This document shows, in pieces, positions 34,254 to 43,105 of a DNA stretch of 64,000 nucleotides. Origin of the DNA: Eriocheir sinensis. Taxonomy: Eukaryota > Arthropoda > Malacostraca > Decapoda > Varunidae. The DNA is taken from positions 124,001-188,000 of the forward strand of contig NW_026110573.1 of assembly GCF_024679095.1 (NCBI RefSeq). The letters are read 5' to 3'. The position numbers were made by a program, and so were the translations under genes. The notes below the pieces were generated by a model that was not told the DNA's origin, ran no database searches, and saw only the letters and a program-made list of their open reading frames with translations. Position 1 is the first letter of the stretch. The number at the start of each line of letters is the position of its first letter.

Positions 34254-34787
34254 TTAATCTTGGTATTTGTGGATATTCCATTCTTGTCCAAATTTGCCGA
34301 CTCGGCTCATTTTCATTATTATCCGTGCAGAGGCACGATTTTTTTTTATTTCTGTGTTCCTAACACTGTTCTTCAGTCATAATTGTGAGAGTAACGTTCA
34401 TTCGCATACGATATTGATTCTTTCTTATTGTTTGCTAGCGAGTCTATTGAGTATAGTGTGATTTCCCTGATCAAAGTTAATCTTCATCAGTGTGCCCTGC
34501 CTCCGTTTTCTTTTCACCGCTCGAGAGAAAACGTGAGCTTCAATGGTATACTCACTTAACATACCACTTTGTTTCTATAGTTATTCTTTCTATATATACC
34601 CATATCATTAGGGCATTCCATTATAACCTTAACTTCTATTACGTCTAATCAGACACCTTGCTAGCCATTCTTTCTTGCCTTTTTAGGGTTTCAACGCAAA
34701 CTATTCATTCATACGCGTTCCGTTTATTGGTTCATATTTACAGCTATCAACATATGCTCCTATTTTGTAAATGTTTTACACCATGGT
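34254..34787 (+). other. AT-richer untranslated leader before Gag
   Basis: About 530 bp without a plausible coding frame, moderately AT-rich and unlike the GC-rich array upstream. An out-of-frame ATG at 34,783 is closed by a stop after one further codon, just before the Gag ATG. Confidence 0.5.
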
Positions 34788-35364
34788 ATGAACAAAGACA
34801 CTCTCGCTAAACTCGGCGACACCTTTAAACAGTTGGCTCGTCCTTCAAGTGAAGAGGGACTGGAACACGATTCCTCAACCGGTGAATTTACTAAGGTAAT
34901 CTTATGTTCAGGCACTCATTATTTATCAATTACAGGCCGCAGAATTCGTTCACCCCCGGGTTCGTCTGCATACTTACAACCCACTCAAGGTTCAAGAACA
35001 CCCTCACCATCAACCCCTCGCCACAGCAGCAGCATTGCAAGCACAAAGTAAGGCATCTCTCACATGTAGTTTTTGCAAACAATCAGGACATTCTGAACAT
35101 TCTTGTTTCGCGAAACGTAGGGAATCAACACATTCGAGACGGGGCTCAGATAGGAGGTCAGGAGGTTACAGGGGCGGGCATCATTCATCACACAGGAACC
35201 CTAGGCCAAACCATCAGCGGAAGGCTGCCTTTTGCCATATCCACGGGAATTGTTTTCATGATTCAGACAGTTGTTCTGCAATACAAAAGGCCAAGGAGGA
35301 ACAGAAGTACAAGTCCTCAGCGGACAGTAAACCACACTCCTCTTCTCAGAATAAAAAGACATGA
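34788..35364 (+). pseudogene. gag: Short Gag: N-terminal stub plus nucleocapsid with two zinc knuckles
   Basis: An ATG at 34,788 opens a 36-codon stretch in one frame (ending near GEFTK). The next coherent sequence is in the +1-shifted frame from about 34,900 and runs into the nucleocapsid. There CSFCKQSGHSEHSC (35,065-35,106) is a canonical CX2CX4HX4C knuckle, followed by a basic Arg/His/Gly/Ser linker. CHIHGNCFHDSDSC (35,233-35,274) fits a CX2HX4HX4C finger. Nucleocapsid proteins bind the genomic RNA for packaging. The total coding length is under 200 codons, against about 400 for a usual Ty3/gypsy Gag, and no capsid domain is present. The frame change could reflect an indel, a capsid-removing deletion, or a 40-bp GT...AG intron at 34,896-34,935. 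The frame ends at an in-frame TGA (35,362-35,364) directly followed by protease in the same frame. Confidence 0.7.
34896..34935 (+). promoter_or_regulatory. Candidate splice donor (and possible 40-bp intron)
   Basis: AAG|GTAATC at 34,895/34,896 matches a splice donor. TTATCAATTACAG ends at 34,935 and matches an acceptor. Removing the 40 bp would join the Gag stub frame to the nucleocapsid frame, but 40 bp is very short for an animal intron. The donor could instead serve the env message, with an acceptor at 39,133. Confidence 0.4.
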
Positions 35365-36114
35365 CTTCGTGACAGCCCCGAGGCGTACATCCAAGTGTCC
35401 CTTAAGGAAAATACTAATTGGGAGCAACTTGACTCCGTCATTGCCGACTTGGGACGGACAAGCATAATTGCCCTCCCTTGCAAGGTGGGCAACACTTCAC
35501 TCACCTTAGCGGTTGACACAGGTGCCACAGTCAATGTCATATCCGACTCCGCTTACAGGTCACTGACACGACAAGCGAGTGGGGAAAATTGGCCGCTCCA
35601 AGAGAACGACCTGAATGTGGTAGGCGTGACGGGCACCACTTTGGGTATCCTTGGGCGAGTACCACTAACAGTCAGCTTACATGAAAAAGTATGTCCTTTT
35701 CGGGATTTCTTTTATGTCTCTAGCAGGTTTGCTTTACCTGTGGATGGGATCTTAGGATTGAACGCCATGAAAGACCTGCACATCGCCATAAATCCTGTAA
35801 GCAACGCGATCGTGTATCAAGGCCGACGCATACAGGGGATGGTCAATCCATCGCCTCTGTCAACTGTAATCTCACCCTCAGAGGTGGAAAATGACCAACC
35901 CACCACAGACTCAGGGGCTGCCACCGCCCAAGTGTCCCCTCTTACGGTCAAACCACACGAAACCATTGCAGACTTGTGGCGGACAGTAACGGCAGTCGTA
36001 GAAGGTCCTCATATAGTTCCGGATCGTGCTGCAAAACTTGTTAAAATCCGTTTGCCTAACGCCCTCCGGCGGGCAGTGATGTGTATCGACGGAGTTCTCA
36101 CGTACACCGCGTGA
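35365..36114 (+). pseudogene. pol: Pol N-terminal part: retroviral-type aspartic protease
   Basis: Continues in the same frame as the nucleocapsid after the TGA at 35,362, so Pol would be made by stop readthrough if the stop is genuine. The first possible internal start is only a GTG (35,395). The catalytic motif VDTGATVNVIS places the active-site Asp at 35,515-35,517, and FALPVDGILGLN is the expected C-terminal flap/dimer segment (the ILG motif). The enzyme matures Gag-Pol inside particles. After the protease comes a linker, and the frame closes at TGA 36,112, then TAA 36,124. Sequence continuity in other frames around 36,090-36,200 points to several indels there and not to a natural end. 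Confidence 0.85.
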
Positions 36115-36129
36115 CGGTGGAGGTAACTC

Positions 36130-36816
36130 TTGCAACAGTCAAGGAGGAGGTTTTGCAGAGGCATTGGTAATAAACACGTCTGGATCCCTGTATCCTTAAA
36201 ACACGGTGTTCGATTATGCCAGTGTCTAGTGTATGGGAGAAATGTCGCCCCGGAACCAGCTGAATACCCTTCAGCCCAAGTCTCAGGCATAACCTCGGCG
36301 TGTCAGGCTTCTCCCGAACAAGACACAGCTAATTTAGAGGCATTCCTAAAAGTTGCACACTATTCCGAAATTAAGCCAACCTTAGTCCAGCTTCTGGAAC
36401 ATTATCGGGGGGCGCTTGCTCTACCAGGCGAGCCGCTTGGAGTTACGCAGTGTGCTGAACACCACATTAAGTTAAAACCAAATACAAATCCTGTATATAT
36501 CAATGCGTACAAGCTCCCCCACAGTCAGAGGGAGGTGGTGCAACAACTTATCTCTGAAATGTTAGAACAAGGTGTCATCAAAGAATCGAATTCCCCGTGG
36601 AATTCGCCCTTGTTCCTGGTTCCAAAGAAAGACGCCTCTTATCGTCCTGTGATTGATTTCCGGCGTGTGAACACCGCGACCGTGGATGATCATTTTCCGC
36701 TTCCCGTTCTTAGAGATCTTCTGATGTGTCTCGGTAGAGGAAATAAAGTCTTTACGAGTCTTGATCTGGTCAGTGGCTACTGGCAACTGCCCATGGCCCC
36801 GAGTCACGTGAAATAA
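36130..36816 (+). pseudogene. pol: Pol: reverse transcriptase, N-terminal half
   Basis: Same frame number as the protease, but separated by two stops. The frame is open from a TTG, so no independent start is implied. RT fingers and palm are clear from about 36,450: the HHIKLKPNTNPVYINAYKLP segment, EMLEQGVIKESNSPWNSPL, VIDFRRVN, and motif A FTSLDLVSGYWQ with the first catalytic Asp. The frame stops at TAA 36,814 in the middle of the palm, and the missing stretch is readable in another frame at 36,816-36,875. The first 60 or so codons are not recognisable RT and probably lie partly in the wrong frame. Confidence 0.88.
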
Positions 36817-37956
36817 CGGCTTTCAGCACGCCTCATGGCCACTATGAGTGGACGAGGATGCCGTTCGGGCTCGCCCTTGACCTTCCAAAGGACAATGAAC
36901 AGTATTTTTGGTGACTTGCTGGGCAACTCTGTCTATGTGTATTTAGACGACATCATCATAGCAAGTAAAGACGTGCATGCACACATGGAAACACTAACAG
37001 CAGTCCTACACAGACTTCAAGAGGTCGGATTAAAGCTCAAAATCACCAAATGTGAATTTTTAAAGCCTCGGATCAAGTTCTTGGGGCATGTCGTGGACGA
37101 ATTCGGCATCCATACAGTGGACGACAAAATAAAGGCTATTGCCGAGTTCCCTCAGCCAACGTCTGCGGACAAGGTACGGTCTTTCTTGGGTGTCGCAGGT
37201 TATTACAGGCCTTTCATTAAGGACTTCGCAGCTCGCGCGAGTCCCCTAACGCATCTTTTAAAGAAAGACGTACCATTTCAGTGGCTCCCAGCTCAACAAA
37301 CGAGTTTTGAGGATTTAAAGAAAGCGCTTACACGGGCTCCGGTCCTTGTCTTTCCGGATTTCAAGGACCCCTTTCAGCTTTGTACCGACGCTTCGGCTAG
37401 TGGAGTAGGAGCCGCGCTGATGCAAACAGATATGTCCGGCAAAAAGCATGTGATAGCGTTCGCCAGTCGAGTACTTACAGCTCCGGAAAAGAACTATTCT
37501 GTTACCCACCTAGAGGCTCTTGCCATTGTGTGGGCTCTGAAGCATTTTCGTGACATTGTGATGGGGTACAAAATTGTGGTGTTTACGGACCACGCGGCCA
37601 TAACTGATCTTTTCAAGGGAAAAAACCTACACGGTCGTCTGGCAAGATGGTTCTTAACGATCCAAGCATACAATCCGGAGATAAAATACATCACCGGGAA
37701 AACAAATGTGGTCGCAGATGCCTTATCTCGGAATGTTCCGATAGGCGCGATTACCACCCCAGAGGTCATCCACAACTTCACTTCACCTGAGCTACACACT
37801 GCTCAGCGTGACCACCCTGTGTGGAAGAGGTTAATTTACGCCCTCGAGTCGGGAGACGAATCAAACCTTCCTGAATTGCCAGTTCCCTTTCACAATTCTT
37901 CCTATCAGAGGACAACCTCCTTTGTAGGTCATGGCCAACCAAACCGGTACCTATAG
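36816..37956 (+). pseudogene. pol: Pol: RT C-terminal half and RNase H
   Basis: After a frame excursion (about 36,816-36,875, containing HYEWTRMPFGLA), the original frame resumes with LTFQRTMNSIF and the RT active-site YLDD at 36,940-36,951. The thumb segment and FLGVAGYYRPFIKDFA follow. RNase H begins near 37,370: FQLCTDASASGVGAAL (Asp at 37,387), THLEALAIVWAL (Glu), VFTDHAAI (Asp) and ADALSRN (Asp) give the full set of acidic residues. Together they copy genomic RNA to DNA and degrade the template. The frame drifts off near 37,890 and stops at 37,954. The nominal ATG at 36,835 lies inside the RT and is not a start. Confidence 0.9.
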
Positions 37957-38130
37957 ACCAACTGGTCATCCCAGACATATACGTCCCCGTGACGCTTAAG
38001 CTGGTCCATAACACACCCATTGCGGGTCACCCAGGAAGAGACAAGACGCTATCTGTCACCAGACGAAAATTCTACTGGCCCACATTACGGGTTGATGTAG
38101 AAAACATGTCGCACATTGCGTCGTTTGTGC
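37893..38130 (+). pseudogene. pol: Pol: integrase N-terminal zinc-binding domain
   Basis: Readable in a second frame from about 37,893, through DQLVIPDIYVPVTLKLVHN, to the HX6H pair in HNTPIAGH at about 38,010. The CX2C pair (CVVC) of the HHCC motif lies in a third frame at 38,117-38,128, so an indel separates the two halves near 38,110. The GTG at 37,989 is not a start; the domain is internal to the polyprotein. Confidence 0.85.
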
Positions 38131-39109
38131 TAAGCACAAGGGGTCCGTCAAAGGGCCAGCACCTATGTTGCAATACCCAGTACCAGAGGCGCCATGGGAT
38201 GTTGTTAATATAGACTTACTACAGCTCCCCCAGAGCCAACTTGGCTCGCGCTACTTATTGGTGTGCGTCGACCAGTTCTCTAGGTTTCTAGTTCTAGCGC
38301 CTCTCAAGGACAAGACAGCCACACGCGTGGCCCATGCCCTCGTGACTCACGTGTTGTGTCCACATTCGTCTCCTCGAATTCTTTTGAGTGACAATGGCAC
38401 CGAGTTTAGGAACTCAGTATTGAGCGAAATATGCGCTCAGTTTAACATCACGCAATCCTTCATCACAGCTTACCACCCAGCTGCTAATGGGTTGGCGGAG
38501 AGGGCTAATAGGAAAATCTTACAGGTCCTCAGGCCTATCGTGAACGATCTCCACGATAATTGGGAGGATTGGCTATCGCATATAGCCGCTTCCATAAATA
38601 CGTCGGTAAACGACTCTACGGGGAAGTCTCCCTACTACATCTTATATGGGGTGGAGAAACGTCTTCCGTACGACTTCCTTACAACCCCACAGCAACCTCT
38701 CTACAACATTGATAGGTACGCACAACAGCAGATGCATATGTTTTCCAAGATACACTCAGAAGTTAGGTGTACGTTAAAAGCTACGAAGGTTGAAATGATG
38801 TCAAAACAACACAAACAGGCCGTCCCGGTGAATTTCAAAGAGGGTGACACAGTCATGATTAAGCAAGCGGAAAGGAGTTCGAAACTGGGGGCTAAATTTG
38901 TGGGTCCTTACCGAGTTGTTCGGAATGTCAGGGGAAATCGGTTCGAGGTTCTCGAGTCGAATAGTGGAGTCAGTCTAGAAGTTCACAGTGATCGTCTGAA
39001 AGTAATTCCCTCACCTTTGGACCTTGATATTGGTACTTCCCCCTCAGAGTCAAATGTTCCACAGGATAATCCCAACACCCATAGCTATAACTTGAGACCA
39101 CGGGTTTAA
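38117..39109 (+). CDS. pol: Pol: integrase catalytic core and C-terminal domain
   Basis: This part of pol is open to its natural stop. The catalytic triad is DD35E: Asp at 38,213 (NIDLLQL), Asp at 38,390 (LLSDNGTEF), Glu at 38,498 (GLAERANRK). The GPY/F module appears as KFVGPYRVV near 38,900. No chromodomain is visible. The C terminus (HSYNLRPRV) resembles the tail of many Ty3/gypsy and errantivirus integrases. The enzyme joins cDNA to host DNA. The ATG at 38,165 is internal, since the sequence upstream back to CVVC is in the same frame. Confidence 0.93.
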   Translation, partial: CVVCAKHKGSVKGPAPMLQYPVPEAPWDVVNIDLLQLPQSQLGSRYLLVCVDQFSRFLVLAPLKDKTATRVAHALVTHVLCPHSSPRILLSDNGTEFRNSVLSEICAQFNITQSFITAYHPAANGLAERANRKILQVLRPIVNDLHDNWEDWLSHIAASINTSVNDSTGKSPYYILYGVEKRLPYDFLTTPQQPLYNIDRYAQQQMHMFSKIHSEVRCTLKATKVEMMSKQHKQAVPVNFKEGDTVMIKQAERSSKLGAKFVGPYRVVRNVRGNRFEVLESNSGVSLEVHSDRLKVIPSPLDLDIGTSPSESNVPQDNPNTHSYNLRPRV

Positions 39110-39120
39110 ATACTTCATTC

Positions 39121-39133
39121 CCACCACTTTCAG
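39121..39133 (+). promoter_or_regulatory. Candidate splice acceptor for env mRNA
   Basis: CCACCACTTTCAG ends three bases before the first Env ATG. Errantivirus Env proteins are made from a spliced subgenomic RNA, and a polypyrimidine-CAG placed here suits that. The donor-like AAG|GTAATC at 34,895 is in phase with it. Confidence 0.55.
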
Positions 39134-39136
39134 ATC

Positions 39137-40834
39137 ATGATGTTGCGTTTTCTGATCATCTTGTTATCCCTCGGCTCCCTGCTTGCAACAACACCCATCC
39201 ACCTGAAGCCTGGTGCCCTCACGGCACACATAGGAGAGGTCTTCCTCATTGAAGATGTGCTCCTCGTAAAATATCCATATACTTCCTTGACCAACAGCAC
39301 GGACATAATCAGGATAGTCTCAGAAAAACTACTCGGCATGGCAGACGCCATCCGGGCTACCAAGACTAGGGAATCAAAGGCTCCTTCTAGTACCAACTCT
39401 CTGACTCTTTTTCAACTACTGGAGGATAGGATTCTGTTCTTACGGGGAAAAGTTGATGAGGTACACATGGATTATAGTTTTCGCTCAGTTCACTCTCGGG
39501 TAAAGAGGGGGTTGCTCAACATCGTGGGGTCCGCCTCAAAGTTCCTTTTCGGTACGGCTACCGACGAGGACGTTCGCGATTTGCGGGACCACTACGCTCA
39601 TGTACTTTCCTTTGCTGCTAGAAATCGCAGGGTGATCAACGCCAATTGTAGAAAACTTGCGCAATTGCATACTAACATTGACGAACTGCTAGAGCAGACA
39701 AATAAGATGGTAGAGGTTATCAACATAGTTGTCAAACAGATCGACCAGGTGAATCAGTTTCTCCTCCTAGATCAGGCCTTGCATGTATTGGAAAACGTCA
39801 TTAACTCCGTCGCAACGGCTAATCAGCAGGTTATTAGCAACATGGTTGATGCAGCGCACGGTAGAGTCACACCTGCCTTGTTCCCTCTACACGATTTGAG
39901 AACGACTGTCCAGATCGGGTATCAAAATTATAGCCTGACGCCTTTATTCACCCCGGACATGAGTCAATATTTTTATCCCTTGATTGAGTCCAGCCTCACC
40001 CCTGATGCCATAATCATTCATGTTCCGTTTCAGACGGCGGACGTGTTTGAGGCACACGAAATTGTCCCGTTCCCTTTTTCGGCAAAGGACAGTGTGTTGG
40101 CCCTGGACACGTCCCCGTCTCTTGTTCTAATCGCGAAGGATTTCGCTCTGTATTCAACGGGTAGCTACTCTCTCTTGCAGTATTGCAAGGAGACGGTCTT
40201 CGGGCGATTCTATTGCTCTGCGTCTCTCTTTGCCTTCCTTCCAGTTCGGGGAGGGGTATGCGAGATCGCCCTCACCCGCGTGAACGCGTCTGACGCTCTT
40301 TCCCTGTGCCCCTACAAGCAGCTACCACCAACGCCTGTTTTCCATAAGAACTTTCAGGGTCTGCATTATTTTTATTTCCCTCAGTCCTTCTATGTATCGG
40401 TCATCTGCCCGGAGGGTACCACTTATCAACGGGTTACTGGTCACTATGCCATAGCGGAAGCATGCTATATCCGCTCCACTAACATAACAACGTACCCGTC
40501 CCGGATTCGTCTGGTTTTCACGGCCAATATTTCCCATCGAGTGTTTCCTCTACGGTCTCTCGATGACATTCATTTCTCCAGCATCTCGTATGTGACTAAT
40601 TCCCTTAATTCATTGTCTTTCGCGAACAAAACAGAGTTTGCGGAAACCCTGGAGGAAACGCTGCCTGATTATTTGCATCTCCCCTACCTGTACCCTGGAT
40701 TTTTTGTACCAATGTTTCTGATGTTCGTCAGTCTAGTCGTCATGTGCTACCTTATTAGGAGAAACTCTGTCCTGCACGATTATTTGGTTGTGCAGACACG
40801 GCGACTGGATGCAGGGAGGCCACTGGCAAGGTAG
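39137..40834 (+). CDS. env: Envelope fusion glycoprotein, F-type (errantivirus/baculovirus F-like)
   Basis: 565 codons, fully open, from tandem ATGs at 39,137 and 39,140. Residues 1-18 form a hydrophobic signal peptide. A furin-type site RVKR (121-124) is followed at once by GLLNIVGSASKFLFGT (125-140), the expected fusion-peptide region of F-type Envs. A helical segment rich in heptad-like Leu/Ile/Val (about 150-230) follows. The ectodomain has paired Cys and several NXS/T sites (53-55 and others). Residues about 522-540 form a transmembrane helix, with a 25-residue basic cytoplasmic tail. In related elements this protein is an envelope spike mediating membrane fusion. It starts 28 bp after the pol stop, in another frame. 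It is the largest unbroken gene in the element. The family call is from motif architecture and recall; no database search was done. Confidence 0.92.
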   Translation: MMLRFLIILLSLGSLLATTPIHLKPGALTAHIGEVFLIEDVLLVKYPYTSLTNSTDIIRIVSEKLLGMADAIRATKTRESKAPSSTNSLTLFQLLEDRILFLRGKVDEVHMDYSFRSVHSRVKRGLLNIVGSASKFLFGTATDEDVRDLRDHYAHVLSFAARNRRVINANCRKLAQLHTNIDELLEQTNKMVEVINIVVKQIDQVNQFLLLDQALHVLENVINSVATANQQVISNMVDAAHGRVTPALFPLHDLRTTVQIGYQNYSLTPLFTPDMSQYFYPLIESSLTPDAIIIHVPFQTADVFEAHEIVPFPFSAKDSVLALDTSPSLVLIAKDFALYSTGSYSLLQYCKETVFGRFYCSASLFAFLPVRGGVCEIALTRVNASDALSLCPYKQLPPTPVFHKNFQGLHYFYFPQSFYVSVICPEGTTYQRVTGHYAIAEACYIRSTNITTYPSRIRLVFTANISHRVFPLRSLDDIHFSSISYVTNSLNSLSFANKTEFAETLEETLPDYLHLPYLYPGFFVPMFLMFVSLVVMCYLIRRNSVLHDYLVVQTRRLDAGRPLAR

Positions 40835-41223
40835 TTTTTCCTTTTCTCAGACAAGTCAGGGGACAGAAACCTGGCTGCTCCTATACTTAACATTGTACTG
40901 TGTTTCACTACTGTATTTTTTTTTTAGGAGCTAGATCAACGTTTCATTGTCTGTACCTATGCCAGTTGATAGTTTCTTATACATGTGTCCTTATATTTAT
41001 CTTTTGAGAGGTTTCTTATGTTTCATGTCACACACGTTGTGGTTTCCCTCTCCCTATTTATATTATAATTCCACATCTGTTCTTACATAGCCAGTGTTTT
41101 AATATAATTGTATCATCGGCAGTCTGCTTGACAAACTCCCACTATGTATGTTCATGGTACCTAGACTGCTATTTCGATTTTTATATATCGCGAGGTCGCG
41201 ATCACTGGTAGGTGACCGAGCAG
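40835..41223 (+). other. 3' untranslated region of the LTR element
   Basis: About 390 bp, T-rich, between the Env stop and the 3' LTR. A near-perfect inverted repeat ATCGCGA-GG-TCGCGAT lies at 41,187-41,202. No convincing polypurine tract abuts the 3' LTR; the adjacent bases are mixed (GGTAGGTGACCGAGCAG). Confidence 0.7.
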
Positions 41224-42560
<1,337 letters not shown>

Positions 42561-43008
42561 CATGCACATGGTACAAAAATGCACATAAAATAAAGTAAAT
42601 TTGCATAAAAATATATATACAAAACACACATTAAATAATGTAAATGCGTATAAAAATATGTATACAAAATACCTATGAAATAATCTAAATTCTTATCGAA
42701 TTAAATTAACAAAATACCAATAAAATAATGTAATTTTTTGGATGAAAATATATAGAAAATACACTTAAAATAACCTAAATACAAATACAAATATACACAT
42801 AAAAGAATTTAATATTAAATGAAATAAATATACAAAATAAACATAAAATAAGGTAAATTTGTAATGAAATATATGTTCAAAATACACATAAAATAATGTA
42901 AATGTATATGAAAATATATATACAATTGCACATAAAATACCATGAATTTGTATAAAGATATATATTCAAAATAAATATCAAATAATGTAAATGCGAATAA
43001 AAATATAT
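42561..43008 (-). repeat. AT-rich satellite, reverse orientation
   Basis: The switch at CATTTACATGCACATGGTAC is an odd GC-containing junction. The block ends at the LINE tail. The last 190 bp are the reverse copy of the TTATATGTACTTTG block. Confidence 0.85.
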
Positions 43009-43036
43009 AAGAACATAAGAACATAAGAACATAAGA
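43009..43036 (-). repeat. LINE 3' microsatellite tail
   Basis: About 3.5 copies of an 8-bp unit (GAACATAA on the plus strand). CR1/L2-type LINEs end in short tandem repeats recognised by their own RT. This, with the following GCAGGAGTCTGCAAGAGGCC, is a familiar 3' end in decapod genomes (recall). Confidence 0.88.
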
Positions 43037-43105
43037 ACGCAGGAGTCTGCAAGAGGCCGGTAGGCCTGTACGAGGCAGCTCCTTTGACCCTAAGCTCCCG
43101 TGTAT

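Noticed and set aside
36009..36290. Minus-strand frame of 93 codons in the protease-RT linker
   Set aside because: Antisense to pol, no motif; the plus strand is explained by broken pol.
39130..39396. Minus-strand frame of 88 codons at the start of env
   Set aside because: Shadow of the signal-peptide and ectodomain coding region on the opposite strand.
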